A DNA stretch of 64,000 nt from Chrysoporthe austroafricana (Eukaryota > Ascomycota > Sordariomycetes > Diaporthales > Cryphonectriaceae), in the NCBI GenBank assembly GCA_001051155.2, contig JYIP02000008.1, positions 2,542,001 to 2,606,000 on the forward strand, read 5' to 3'. The notes under the pieces are model-generated. The model searched no databases. It was not told the DNA's origin and saw only the letters and a list, made by a program, of their open reading frames with translations. A program made the translations under genes and the position numbers. Below are positions 43,299-53,752 of this stretch, in pieces (positions within the stretch are counted from its first letter, which is position 1; every line of letters starts with the position of its first letter).

Positions 43299-43383
43299 TG
43301 GACACACTGGGAATCGAACCCAGGACCACTCCCAACTTCGGACGAGTTGCTAAGGGAGTATTATACCACTAAACCATGCGCCC
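43299..43383 (-). tRNA. tRNA-Ala (anticodon AGC) with a 13-base intron
   Basis: The minus strand folds as a standard cloverleaf. The acceptor GGGCGCA pairs with TGTGTCC (two G·U pairs), discriminator A. The D-arm contains GGTTTAGTGGTA, the anticodon stem is CTCCC/GGGAG, and the T-arm is CTGGG-TTCGATT-CCCAG. The anticodon loop is TTAGCA…T, giving AGC (alanine). Thirteen bases (43335-43347) follow position 37, the normal place for a nuclear tRNA intron removed by the splicing endonuclease. The A box (TGGTTTAGTGG) and B box (GGTTCGATTCC) are intact. Pol III termination probably occurs at TTTTT, 43270-43266. Confidence 0.92.
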
Positions 43384-44387
43384 CTGGTAGTCTGATTGTT
43401 GAAGTTGCAGTGGATATCGTAATTTAAGTAGTAAAATGTGAATTGCTGTGGGAGGAAGTGGACCGGAACTACCGCAGCCCTAAGATGTCGCGGGTGGTCG
43501 GCCACACCTCGCTCTTCTTTTTCTTCACCCTAAAACATCAGCATACGATCTACGCCCTTGCTGCTTGCTCTTGAAGCATTTTGAATCCGCAATATGTTCA
43601 TTTCTGTGTCACTGAATGCCGATCTTTCTCTGGTACATGCCCAGCGAACAATATGATCACTGGCCCTAAGTCGCTGAATCAGCCGTTCGTCCAGACTGTA
43701 GACCCACAACCACGTGGAGCTCATGAGTCGGCTGTAGTCGTCTGTTGAAGGCTGGACGAGACCCACAAATCCTCAAACTCTTCGACGCGGGGCCCACGTG
43801 TTTTAGTGTCCGAGCACTGCAGTGTCACCATGTTGAAAGGTCTTATCCCTTGTACATGCCCGTGAGCCGTGCATGGCGAAGGACAGTGTCAGGCGCTCGA
43901 ATCTGGCGCGGTTACTTTGTGGGAAGGGGAGGAATCCAAAACCATGAAGCAAAATTTAGCCATCACATCAATGACGGAAGGGCTCACCCAATTTTGTCGA
44001 TTTGCAGCGACCTTTGGTTTAAGCTCAAAGTACAGCCTCCAGGTGTCGCGTAAGAAGCCTCAAGTGCGGCGCCGAGCTGCATCATGTTGGTCGGGCGTTG
44101 CCCCTTCGGTCCACAGTCGAAACATCGGAGAAGCCTCATTCAGCATAGTTGTTCCACAGACCATGACCCCGGATCGGAGCGCGCGCGCGAGATGAAAACA
44201 GACATAATGAGAATTCTAGACCTGTCTGGTTTTTCGCTGACGATATGTTTTTCCTGGCGTTGATATGGCGTGAGTCTATGCCGCCAGGTGACGCTCGCCG
44301 GTGCTGGTCACATTCTGCTACGTGACAAATGTTTCTATTATACTTTTCACGATAATTCTTCTGCAGTGCAGCGGTCTGAATCCCAGG
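43384..44387. other. 1 kb spacer upstream of the rhodopsin-like gene
   Basis: Short frames on both strands (for example minus 43530-43766) show no recognisable domain. Nothing further supported. Confidence 0.4.
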
Positions 44388-45827
44388 ATGGACATTGGAC
44401 GGCTTGATGTAAGCACTGGCAATGCGACGCTGGATGCAATTGCCTTCGCTTCGGGCGCAGCGTCGCCGGCCCGTATAGTGGAATGGACGGTCCTCTTTAG
44501 CATCGCAATCGCCTTCACGAGCGTGAGGATGTATTCTCGGGCCAGGATATCTGGACTGAGGGGCTTGAGTTGGGATGACTGGCTCGTCGGGCTAGCCGTC
44601 CTCGCCTATGCGGGTCTCACAGTTGATGGTAAGAAGCATCCAAAATTGTCATTTCCGAAGCGCTAATGTGGGCTGTATTAGTATCTATTATAGACGTCAC
44701 TGCCGAGGGCTTGTCCAACACTGGATTGCCAGAAGAACGCCGAGTAGCACTTGCACAGGATGGTGCAGCCAGCCAGGAGTTCCAGCTACGTGCTATGGGC
44801 TCAAAAGCACAAATTGCCAAGTGGTTCCTTTATGCGCTTACATTGTGGCTATTGAAGAGCTCCTTGCTCTATTTCTTCTCCGTCAGACTCACTGTACGTC
44901 CATACTTTCATTACCACTTAATCCATCGACGAAGACCTAGCTACTCCGGCCTGGGCGATGGTGGGATCCCAACTGACATAATACATAACAGTCAGAGATG
45001 CCCGGCGCCAAGTCAAGGGCCTGGTTCGGCGCCGGTCTACTAAGCGTCACATGGGCCTCTACCGTCGTGACAGTATTCTCAAGCTGTCGTCCTTTCAACA
45101 AGTTCTGGCAGATCTTTCCTGATCCCGGCGTCATGTGCCAGGCCGCAATTTCGCCCATCTTGGTCTCCGTCTTCCTAGCCTGCAACATCCTCACCGACAT
45201 CTACCTCATCTCCATCCCGATGCCGGTCCTCCTGAAGGCTCGGCTGCGAACGTCGCAGAAATTCTCTCTGATCAGTCTATTCAGCTGCAATATTTTGATC
45301 ACAGGAATCGCCATTCTGAGAGCCATTGATATGTTGAAGGTACGCACTCCGAAACGATCGCATGCTTAACCAAGGTGATAACGTGCTGACTTGGGTGGTG
45401 GGCTACCTAGGGTCCTAAGATCAATGGCGATGGCATGTGGGCCGTCCGTGAGGCCTTCGTTGCTCTGAGCACTACAAATATCCCTCCTATCGCGCCACTT
45501 TTGAGAAGATGGTTCTCCCGTTTCCTCGGAAGCCCGCCAAGCACTGTCAGCGGCACAGACTCCGCGGTGGGCAAGGCGACAAATTTGGAAGTAGAACCTA
45601 AGCGGGCAATCTCGATGTCCAGCCACAAGTCGCAGATGCTCGCCGATCCGGGGTTGGAGGACAAGCAGTTGCCTGCTCTACCGAATGAGGACGCAATCCA
45701 AGTGAAAGCTTATGCCGAAGCTCGAGAGTTGGAGAGCCCTGCTCTCGTCATTCAGAGTCATGTCGACACTCGGAGGGTGGAAAGGGGAATGGACGGGCCG
45801 ACGCGGATAGCTCGCGAAATCGTGTAA
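44388..45827 (+). CDS. Fungal rhodopsin-like (PTH11-related) integral membrane protein
   Basis: Four exons (44388-44628, 44682-44893, 44992-45339, 45411-45827) encode 405 residues. The layout is that of the fungal seven-transmembrane domain formerly called DUF3328/Rhodopsin_dom-like: an N-terminal helix with FTSVRMYSRARI followed by LSWDDWLVG, helix 3 with KWFLYALTLWLLKSSLLYFF–RLT, the extracellular-loop signature SSCRPFNKFWQIFPDPGVMC, then ILTDIYLISIPMPVL in helix 6 and GIAILRAIDML in helix 7. A long polar C-terminal tail is cytoplasmic. Related PTH11-type proteins include surface sensors, but most members have no known function. The start was chosen as the first ATG (MDIGRLDVSTGN) in frame with helix 1; an in-frame upstream start at 44301 is possible. 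Confidence 0.78.
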
Positions 45828-46617
45828 TGATAGTCATGTCGCTGTAATTTCTCAGATCTCGCCAGTAAGCTTCGAGGGATGGACTCCGATCGGGAAATTC
45901 TAGAGGTTGCCATGCTTAACCTTGTTATGCTTTCTGTCGTGCATAAAGCCATGTCTTGGTGGGAGGATAGAGTTCATCAACTATCTGGCTTGGATGAACC
46001 TTGAGATCAAGATCTCGCCTTGGTCAGGCCGCCTTATCCCGAGGATTGAAGGGTCTCTCTCGGTCTTTCCAAATGCCGAACATTGGTTGCTATAATCTAT
46101 GGCAATATCCCGTGGCTCCCCTTTATAATAGCTACTTCGACCGATGTTGTCGTTCAAATCCGGCACAGTTCGGACATAAAGCCATGCGTCTGTCATATAG
46201 GAGACTACAGGGCCAAAGCTCACCCACCGGCCAGTATTCATTGGTGCGTTGTCGATGAGAGGCTGACTCGCCTGCGATCTGCCCCCGTAAATCCGCTCGG
46301 CGGCAGCCCGGACCCAATTCCGGCTCATCTGCCGACACTGCCGTCCCTCGTTCGCCGAAAGCTCCGAGCTCCGAGCCCCGGGGCCATTGCTATGTATAAG
46401 CCAACTCGGCCCAGCCTAAGAACGAAGGGAAAACGCAGCCACTTGTCCTGTTAGCTGTCATCTTATCAATCTAATCAGTCAGCCTCGCCTCCGCCGCGTA
46501 TTCGCTCCGTCACCGGACATGAGGGCGTGACTATTTAAAGCGCACATTATTGCTCTAGCCGTTGGCGTCCTTATAGCATATTTCACACACCTCAATCTGC
46601 AGACTAAAGAAAGCAAT
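45828..46617. promoter_or_regulatory. Spacer and promoter of the FAD oxidoreductase gene
   Basis: 790 bases. A TATA-like CTATTTAAAG lies at 46531-46540, 78 bases before the ATG. No gene seen. Confidence 0.45.
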
Positions 46618-48287
46618 ATGGCTTCGACCCTTCGTAACGTTGTTGTAGTTGGCGGATCATACACCGGTGTGGTGAGTCGGCTGGATGCTGGTCTGGGGAC
46701 GGTTTGATAGGGACTGCCTTGCCAATATTCGCTTCTAGAATACCGCCAAAGAGCTCGCCAATAATCTTCCAGCGACGCATCGTGTAAGCCTGCGCCGCGA
46801 CTGTGTCCCAATGCGATAACAACCCTGACACTCGCTTCTACAGGTGCTCCTCATCGACCCGCACAGCCATTTCAACCATCTTTTCGCATTTGTAAGTGGT
46901 CTGAGAGCCTTTCCTAGCACAAGTGCCTGCTGCGATTCGACCTTTCTTTGACTGTTGCGCACGTTCTAAAACGAACCAATCTAGCCTCGCTTCGCGATCC
47001 TGCCTGGCTACGAGCACAAGGCTTTCATCCCGTACTCGGGTGCTTTTGCGGACGTACCAAACAAGGACCAGCATGCGCGCATCCAGGCCAGGGTAGTGTC
47101 TCTTAAGCCGAAAGAGCTCACGCTCGATCGGGAGTGGCAGGGCTCAAAGCAGCTCACGTTTGACTACCTGGTCGCCGCCACGGGCACCCGCCTGGTCTCT
47201 CCCAGCAACATGCCTTCGGATGAGAAGACCCCCTCCGTGGAGTACCTCAGGCAGTTCAACCAGTCAATCAAGAAGTCTAAATCAGTCATTCTGATCGGCG
47301 GCGGGGCTGTCGGTACGGATCGTCCCTCCCCTGACCAGAGTGATCGTCCTCATCGCAGCTAACGAGAAACAGGCGTGCAGATGGCATGTGATCTGAAGGA
47401 GATCTACCCAGAAAAGGAGGTCACGCTTGTCCACTCGCGAGAACACATCATGCCGGTGTACAACGAAAAACTGAGTGAGATTATCAAGGACAGATTCAAA
47501 GAGCTTGGCATCAAGTCTGTTGCTTCTACATCCCTCCCCCCCTTCAATAGTGGCACTGGATGCACGAAGTACTAATTTCATCATAGCTTCGTGGGCGGCT
47601 CTCGGGTTACGGTCCCAGAGGGAGGGTTCCCCCTGGGCGGAGGCGAGCCCATTACGGTGAAGCTCCAGGAAGGACGGACGCTGAGCGCAGAGTTTGTGAT
47701 CACGGCCACGGGACAGACCCCGAATACGCAGTGGCTCGCGGACCTCCCTGCATCGTCCAACGATTCCCTCATCAACCCGCGGAACGGCTTCATCCGCGTG
47801 AAGCCAACCATGCAGTTCGCCGACCCTGCGTACCCTCATCTCTTCGCCGTGGGCGACATCGCGGACACGGGGGCCCACAAGGCAGCCCGTCCTGCGGCCC
47901 CTCACGCCGCGGCTCTCGCGAAGAACATGGCTGCCATGATCCAGGGGAAAGAGCCGACGGAGGAGATCGTGGTCACCCCGGCGGGGATACACCTGACTCT
48001 AGGATTGGTAGGTTGATCTTTCGCAACGGCCGCATGAGAGATCTTGCTAATATGCCCGTCCTTTCACCGATAGACAAAGAACATCATCTTCAGGAACCCA
48101 AATGTCAAAGAAGGGCAGACAGAGCCGACTTTTAACCTCAAGGACGAGTAAGTGGCAAATCCTAGAGTTACCTCTCGAACAAAAACACGGCTGACGGATT
48201 TATAGTGGAAAGGCAGACATGAACATCGAGGGCACGTGGGTGAGACGGGGAGTCAAGGTCTCGCGTCCCGAGGAATATCACCTATGA
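46618..48287 (+). CDS. AIF/AMID-like FAD-dependent pyridine nucleotide-disulfide oxidoreductase
   Basis: Eight exons (46618-46671, 46739-46783, 46844-46891, 46985-47312, 47373-47514, 47587-48007, 48074-48147, 48206-48287) encode 397 residues with every junction in phase. The N-terminal FAD Rossmann strand is NVVVVGGSYTGVNTAKELA, where SYTG replaces the usual GxGxxG. The middle ATGTRLV marks the FAD hinge. The NAD(P)H Rossmann strand is VILIGGGAVGVQMACDL. ATGQTPNT and the C-terminal FAD motif FAVGDIADTGAHKAARPA follow. No Cys-x4-Cys redox pair is seen, so it belongs with AIF, AMID and NDH-2-like oxidases rather than disulfide reductases. No mitochondrial presequence is evident. Exon 5 uses a weak donor (AA|GTCTGT). 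Substrate unknown. Confidence 0.8.
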
Positions 48288-49942
48288 GAATCCTACGGGC
48301 GTTCGTAGGAAGCAGGTAGGATTTGCGGCCACTCGAGCGGCCGCGATCTCCTTATATACCTAGACACGGGAATAAGAGATACCTATCACCCCGAAGGATG
48401 GTGTTCCAAGATAGAATAGGGTTCCTGAAACGAGAGTTAAATAGACTAGAACTCTAAAGGAACATATATCATACTCATGGTTGTAATGAATGATCGAGCT
48501 AATACGTTGAAATTTCGTTATTTTATCTTCTTTCTTTTCCCATTTTCCCCTTCTTTTTCTCCTTTCTTCTTTTCAAACAAAGAAAGAAGCAGAGAAAGAA
48601 AATCAGGGACGCGGGACCAGGTACCCGCGAGGCTCGAGGTGTTTTAGACTATGGCCGGATGGCGGCACGGCTGTCGGACGCAGGAGTTGTGACAGGAGGA
48701 TCCACTAACAAGATAAGCTTTGAGTTATGCGTATCCAACTACTGTAGCAGCCCGGGACAGCGGCATTCGGTTCCTGGATCAGGACTAGCCAGGCGTCCCC
48801 CCCTTGACCTTTGAGAGTTGGGACGGGGCCTCGAGCCCTTCGTCGGGCGGCCCTGAGCGGCTCGACTCGAGGCGTTGCATCGAACCCGCCCTGTCAAGCG
48901 TGTCTGCCGGGGGCCATCGTGGGCTATGCGACACGTCCGGTGTTGCCGCGCGCCCGCGCGAAACGGTAACGGACCCCTGCCTGCTTCAACCTGTCCTTTG
49001 ATGCTTAAAAGCCCCGTCCAACACTTCCGGACGATTCTTCCGCCCGTGTGTGCTTCTCTCGCGTACCTGGTGGTAAGCTGTTGGAAGGCAGTGGATTCGG
49101 CAGACGGCCGCGCCTTGCTGAAAGGCTGACGGGATTCTGTAGTCAGAGGATCGCCAACTGCATCAGCCGGTTGTCGCAATTAGAACGTGGGTCCTGAGGG
49201 AGCGGCGCAGCTCTCTCTCTCTCTCCCTCTCTCGGTAACGGCACAGCTTCGTCCCACCGCCAGGGGGCGCCTGTGCTGTTGGTTCGTTGGTTCTGTGGAC
49301 CCTTCTGGCCCGGCGGATGGCAACTGTGAAGCAGAGAAGGGGCACTTCGATTTCATGTAGCAAAAAACGAAACGGTGAAACGTGCAACTGCTCGAGCTCG
49401 ACGGGATCGCCTCTGCTTTGCTTGACAATCCCGCACAGACATTTCGACCCGATGAACTTAACACTATGTCGCTCATAGTCACGTACTAAGCCTAAGCCCT
49501 TCTTACTATAGTTCACTTGCAGGATCGGCTCCGCCAGCATGCTTATTATTTAGATATTCTCAGATTCACCCAACGTCATGTTGGCTTATTCAACCGTTCA
49601 CAGAATGCGACCCATTACTCGGCCTCTCTTCCTCTGGGAGTCGAGGTAATCCCGTGAATATGACAATAAGTTCATGCTGAGGCGCAGGACGCACTTTCTT
49701 TCACTGCATAACAGACAGCTTTCAGTACCCAAATATATCTTCTTTGTTTTCATGCTCCTGGAGAGACTTCACTCTTTGATATAGTATATAATCCTGCCGC
49801 CCATCACAAAGCTCTCCTGTCCTCGAGACCACAAAACCGGCGTACGAGCGAGTAATCCAACTCAACCTGGTCCTACCTTCCATTAATTCAGAAATGCAAT
49901 GATCGTCAGCACATAGCGCTTCGGAAACAGACACAACAGAAA
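48288..49942. other. 1.65 kb spacer with a polypyrimidine/polypurine switch
   Basis: At 48520-48603 a long pyrimidine tract (CTTTCTT-type) changes to a purine tract (AAAGAAAGAAG-type) and could fold on itself. The sequence 48290-48720 differs in texture from surrounding DNA and might be a decayed LTR-like insertion, though no terminal repeat was found. A TATA-like ATAGTATATA lies at 49781-49790, upstream of the arabinanase. No gene supported. Confidence 0.35.
49211..49233. repeat. (CT)n microsatellite
   Basis: A CT dinucleotide run, interrupted once, in intergenic DNA. Confidence 0.8.
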
Positions 49943-51136
49943 ATGCGCTTAATATTTAACACCCTCGCCGCGGCGGCCTTACTGCTACTCGCTCGTCCGG
50001 CCCTGGCAGTGACATGGCCTAACCCCCAGTACACGACGGGCGGCGCCTTGTCGGGCATTCGCGACCCGTCTCTCATCAGGCGGGCATCAGACGGGCAGTA
50101 CTTCCTCTTCGGCACCATGGGCAACGGCACGATGCACACAGCACCCAGCATACACGGCCCATGGACCAGGAAAGTGGGCGGCGCGCTCGACGTAGCCCAG
50201 ACGGTCGTGGCGCCGCAGGTATACGAAATCGGCGGGACATACTACATGTACTATTCGCAGCACACCGGGGCGGTCTCGGACTGGTACTTTACCGCCAACA
50301 TCCACGTAGCTAGCTCGAAGACCATGGAGCAGGGCTCTTGGACGCAGCACGGGCAGCTGGACGTGCCGGTGAACAACAAGAAGCTGGAGGGTCATGTGTC
50401 AACTGACGGGTACAATGTCCTCGACGCCTCGCTCCTGGTTGTCAATGACACGGATCCCAAGTACTACCTTTCGTTCGGATCATACTATACTGGCTTGTAC
50501 CAGACAGCCCTGGTCGACCCGGTCAACATGACGGCCAACGCTACCGTGGAGGGGATGACCCATCTCGAGTACAACTCGACAGGAGGGCACTCGACAGAGG
50601 GCAGTTTCCAGTTTGCCTGGCCGACCGACGGCTCCGCGCCGACGAAGTATTACCTCTTCTTCAGCAGCGGGCAGTGCTGCAAGTTCAAGCAACTGGGGGT
50701 ACCCCCAGCAGGGAACGAGTACAAGATCATGGTTTGCCGATCCGACAGCCCGACCGGCCCGTTCACGGACGCCGAGGGTAAGAGTTGTCTGACTGACAAC
50801 GGCGGCACGATGGTGCTGGCTAGTCACGGCTCAGTTTATGCGCCAGGAGGGCAGGGCGTGATGTACAGCGACGAGCTGAACAGTCTCGTCCTGTACTATC
50901 ACTACACGCCAGCAACCAACGGGAAGCCTGACTTGAGTGTCGGGGATGCGGGGGCACGCTTCGGATGGAATGAGCTGACATTTGACAAGAAAGGCTGGGA
51001 GGGCTGGCCGGTTATTGCGGGCGCCACGGGTGATGTATCGACGCCGGTGGTTGATGAGACGATGGATGGAAAAATGACGGTCCACACAAGTGGTGCCCGC
51101 AGGAGTCTGAGTTATCCGTGGAGGTTTTGGTTGTGA
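49943..51136 (+). CDS. Secreted GH43 arabinanase (endo-1,5-α-L-arabinosidase type)
   Basis: A single exon of 397 codons. Residues 1-22 are a signal peptide (hydrophobic AAAALLLLARPALA, then cleavage near ALA-VTW). The five-blade β-propeller of GH43 follows, with the catalytic triad recognisable: Asp in SGIRDPSLI (base), Asp in NVLDASLLV (pKa modulator) and Glu in HSTEGSFQF (acid). YYLFFSSGQCC and MVLASHGSVYAPGGQG are typical arabinanase blocks near the active site. No carbohydrate-binding module is present. It should cut arabinan side chains of pectin outside the cell. N-glycosylation sequons occur (NGT, NDT, NMT, NAT, NST). Confidence 0.88.
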   Translation: MRLIFNTLAAAALLLLARPALAVTWPNPQYTTGGALSGIRDPSLIRRASDGQYFLFGTMGNGTMHTAPSIHGPWTRKVGGALDVAQTVVAPQVYEIGGTYYMYYSQHTGAVSDWYFTANIHVASSKTMEQGSWTQHGQLDVPVNNKKLEGHVSTDGYNVLDASLLVVNDTDPKYYLSFGSYYTGLYQTALVDPVNMTANATVEGMTHLEYNSTGGHSTEGSFQFAWPTDGSAPTKYYLFFSSGQCCKFKQLGVPPAGNEYKIMVCRSDSPTGPFTDAEGKSCLTDNGGTMVLASHGSVYAPGGQGVMYSDELNSLVLYYHYTPATNGKPDLSVGDAGARFGWNELTFDKKGWEGWPVIAGATGDVSTPVVDETMDGKMTVHTSGARRSLSYPWRFWL

Positions 51137-51311
51137 TAAATGGCAGTTGTACGGGTGTATGCTTCGGAGAGCTCGGCGCATTTGGTAGTTCCGGTATACT
51201 TTGCTTTTCTCAGGAATTATGATACCCGTTTCTTTAAGAACAGAATTGGTCACTTCAGCGGCCTCTGATCCCGGCTGTGTGGCATGAAGATGCAGTGTGA
51301 TGGTCGCCACC

Positions 51312-52220
51312 TTATGGTAGCCGGTTGCCAGATCGAGTGGCCTGGGCCACCAGCGAGCTAGTCGTGTCTTCAGCATACCGCTTGTACGTCTCGATATACT
51401 TGTCATCCGTGGAAGTGGTGTCCTTGACGCTTTGTCTGTCGAGGATCGCATCGAGCCACGCTTGCCACCTCGCCCAGGTCTCCTCATCCTCCTTCCTCGC
51501 CTCCTCAATGCCCACACCTCCAGGCTTATAATGATCAATCAGGAACAGCCGCTTGGCCCACGGCGCAAGCATGACGTCGACCAGGCTGAACCGCTGGCCC
51601 AGGAACCACGGCCCACTTCCATCCATCTCCTTGACCCACGTCTTTATGTTGCCCAGAAACTCCTTCCGGGCGTCTTCGATGCTGTAGGCCTTGTCCGCTG
51701 TGTGCTGGAGCATCTTATAGAAACCTGGAACAATCTTGGTGCCGACGTGGTCTATCCACAGCCGGCATCTTGCGCGCTCATATGCATCCTCGGGTAAGAG
51801 CCTTGGGCCGTGGGCCTTCTCATCGACGTATGCCTCGTCCAGATACTCACACACCACGACGCTCTCGTACAGAGGCTTCTGTTGCTCCCCCCCGGCGTCC
51901 ACCGGCACCGCCAGTGTGGGCACCAGGCCGCGTGGGTTGAGGGCCAGGAACTCGGGGGCTTTGTGGTAGGGGTTGATCTCAACATATTGGTGCGGGATCT
52001 TCTTCTCGTGGAGCGTGATCCATGAGCGCTGGACGAAAGGGCAAAACCACCCACCATAGAGCTTAAGGGGGTGCTCGGCCTCGTGCTTGGCTGCGAACTC
52101 CGCTGCCAGGCCAGAGGTGTGCATTTCCAGGCTTGTGTCGACTGGGTTTGGCATTTTGTAGGTGGTGTATGGTCTTCGGTAGATCAGCCGGCTCAGGAGA
52201 GCAAGTCGTCCCTTAGACAT
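51312..52220 (-). CDS. Omega-class-like glutathione S-transferase
   Basis: A single exon of 302 codons. The thioredoxin-fold half has LKLYGGWFCPFVQRSWITL, whose Cys in CPFVQR is the active-site residue of omega-class enzymes, plus GLVPTLAV (cis-Pro) and LYESVVVCEYLDE (glutathione-binding Glu-Ser). The helical C-terminal half includes GPWFLGQRFSLVDVMLAPW. Such enzymes act as thiol transferases and dehydroascorbate or glutathionyl reductases. The first ATG gives an Arg-rich N-terminus (LLSRLIYRRPYTT) that could be a mitochondrial presequence. A second ATG at 52154 would give a cytosolic form. Confidence 0.85.
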   Translation of the reverse strand: MSKGRLALLSRLIYRRPYTTYKMPNPVDTSLEMHTSGLAAEFAAKHEAEHPLKLYGGWFCPFVQRSWITLHEKKIPHQYVEINPYHKAPEFLALNPRGLVPTLAVPVDAGGEQQKPLYESVVVCEYLDEAYVDEKAHGPRLLPEDAYERARCRLWIDHVGTKIVPGFYKMLQHTADKAYSIEDARKEFLGNIKTWVKEMDGSGPWFLGQRFSLVDVMLAPWAKRLFLIDHYKPGGVGIEEARKEDEETWARWQAWLDAILDRQSVKDTTSTDDKYIETYKRYAEDTTSSLVAQATRSGNRLP

Positions 52221-52596
52221 GAGCGTATGACTGGGAGATGGGAGCGAGTTGGATGAGGTTGGGGGTGTCCAAGAGCCTCATCACCTCATCTTGTCAGACG
52301 TCATTATACCGACGCCCCCCCTCCCCGCCAACACCCCCATTCTACTAAGGTACTGGCGCAACCCTGGCTCGCGGGCTGCAGCGTCGGTACCCCTGTCGCC
52401 AATGGACTTGCATATGCCCCTCCAAAATTTCCGTCAAGCTCGAAGCTCAAACCAAGTCGAAAGTAAAACCCGAGGATCACTTCCACTCAAACCGCAAACT
52501 ACTCCCGACCGACCTCAGTCGACTCCAGACCCATACCCCCAATCGCCAGAGACGATCGAGAGAGAGAGAGAGAAAAGAAAAAGAAAAGAACAAAAA
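52221..52596. promoter_or_regulatory. Divergent GST / RRP41 promoter
   Basis: 376 bases between start codons. A (GA)n run followed by an A-rich leader (52555-52596) directly precedes the RRP41 ATG, as is common in fungal 5′ UTRs. Confidence 0.45.
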
Positions 52597-53542
52597 ATGC
52601 CCCTCGATACCTCTTCCTACTCCCTCGCGCTGCTCCGCGTCGACGGCCGCCGCTGGAACGAGCTGCGCAGGTGCCACGCGCAGATACGCACGCAGGCGGC
52701 CGCCGACGGCTCCAGCTACCTGGAGATGGGCAACACGAAGGTCATGTGCGTCCTGACAGGGCCTACCGACCAGCAGGCCGCGCGGCGCGCTGTGGGCGGC
52801 GGCGGCGGCGGCGCGGGCCAGAGGTCGGAGCAGGAGAAGGAGGCGGAGGTGGCGGTCAGCATCGTGATCGCTGGGTTTAGCTCGGTGGATCGGAGGCGGA
52901 GGGGACGGAACGACAAGTGAGTCTGCACCGCCCAGAGGCCGGCAAAGGGGCTGGACGTGTATTACTTGAGGGATACACGGGAGAGGAAGGGTTCAAGTAT
53001 GACTGACGGGAACACATGTGAACAGGCGCATCTCCGAGATGCAGTCCACAATCTCGCACGCCCTCTCCTCGACCCTCCACACGCACCTCTACCCCTACAG
53101 CACCATCACGTTCTCGCTGCACGTCCTCTCGCAGGACGGCAGCCTCCTCGCCTGCCTGCTCAACGCGTGCACGCTCGCGGCGATCGACGCCGGCATACCG
53201 ATGACAGACTACATCACCGCCTGTACGGCGGGGTCTACGTCAACATACGCCGCGAATGACGAGGGCGCGGACCCGCTGCTGGATCTGAACCACCAGGAGG
53301 AACAGGAGCTGCCGAGCCTGACGGTCGCGACGCTGGGCACGAGTGATAAGGTGGTGGTGCTGGTGTGCGAGGCCCGCGTGCAGGTTGGGAGGCTAGAGGG
53401 GATGTTGGCGGTGGGCGTGGATGGGTGTAAGAAGGTGCGGACGATACTGGATGATGTGGTGCGGGAGAAGGGGGCGAGGATGATCAGGGAGGGTGCCATC
53501 GAGAGGGGCACAGGACTGGGCGATATGGATGTCGATGGCTGA
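52597..53542 (+). CDS. RRP41: Exosome core subunit RRP41 (Ski6), RNase PH fold
   Basis: Two exons (52597-52916, 53026-53542) encode 278 residues. The N-terminus has LLRVDGRRWNELRRCHAQI and SSYLEMGNTKVMCVLTGP, standard for the Rrp41/Ski6 subunit of the RNA exosome, which forms the PH-ring that threads RNA to Rrp44 in nucleus and cytoplasm. The RRISEMQSTISHAL, YPYSTITFSLHVLSQDGSLLACLLNACTLAAIDAGI and SLTVATLGTSDKVVVL blocks complete the fold. A Gly-rich insertion (about residues 68-76) and an acidic loop (DEGADPLLDLNHQEEQE) lengthen it relative to yeast (246). Phosphorolytic activity is lost in eukaryotic exosome rings. Confidence 0.92.
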
Positions 53543-53752
53543 TGCCGTCGGCGGGATACGAGCACGAGGCACGACGAGACGCCAATTCATGATACCCAGA
53601 GTTACGATCAGGGAAACAGGAGGTGAGAAGACGCCTTGAATGTCCTTTCTTGACTATCCTTTTCATTTCCTCCAATCATTCAATTGTGTAAACCATCAAA
53701 AGCATTGATTCCATACGCCTGCTGACCTGCGTGAACGACGAAGGAAAGTCAA

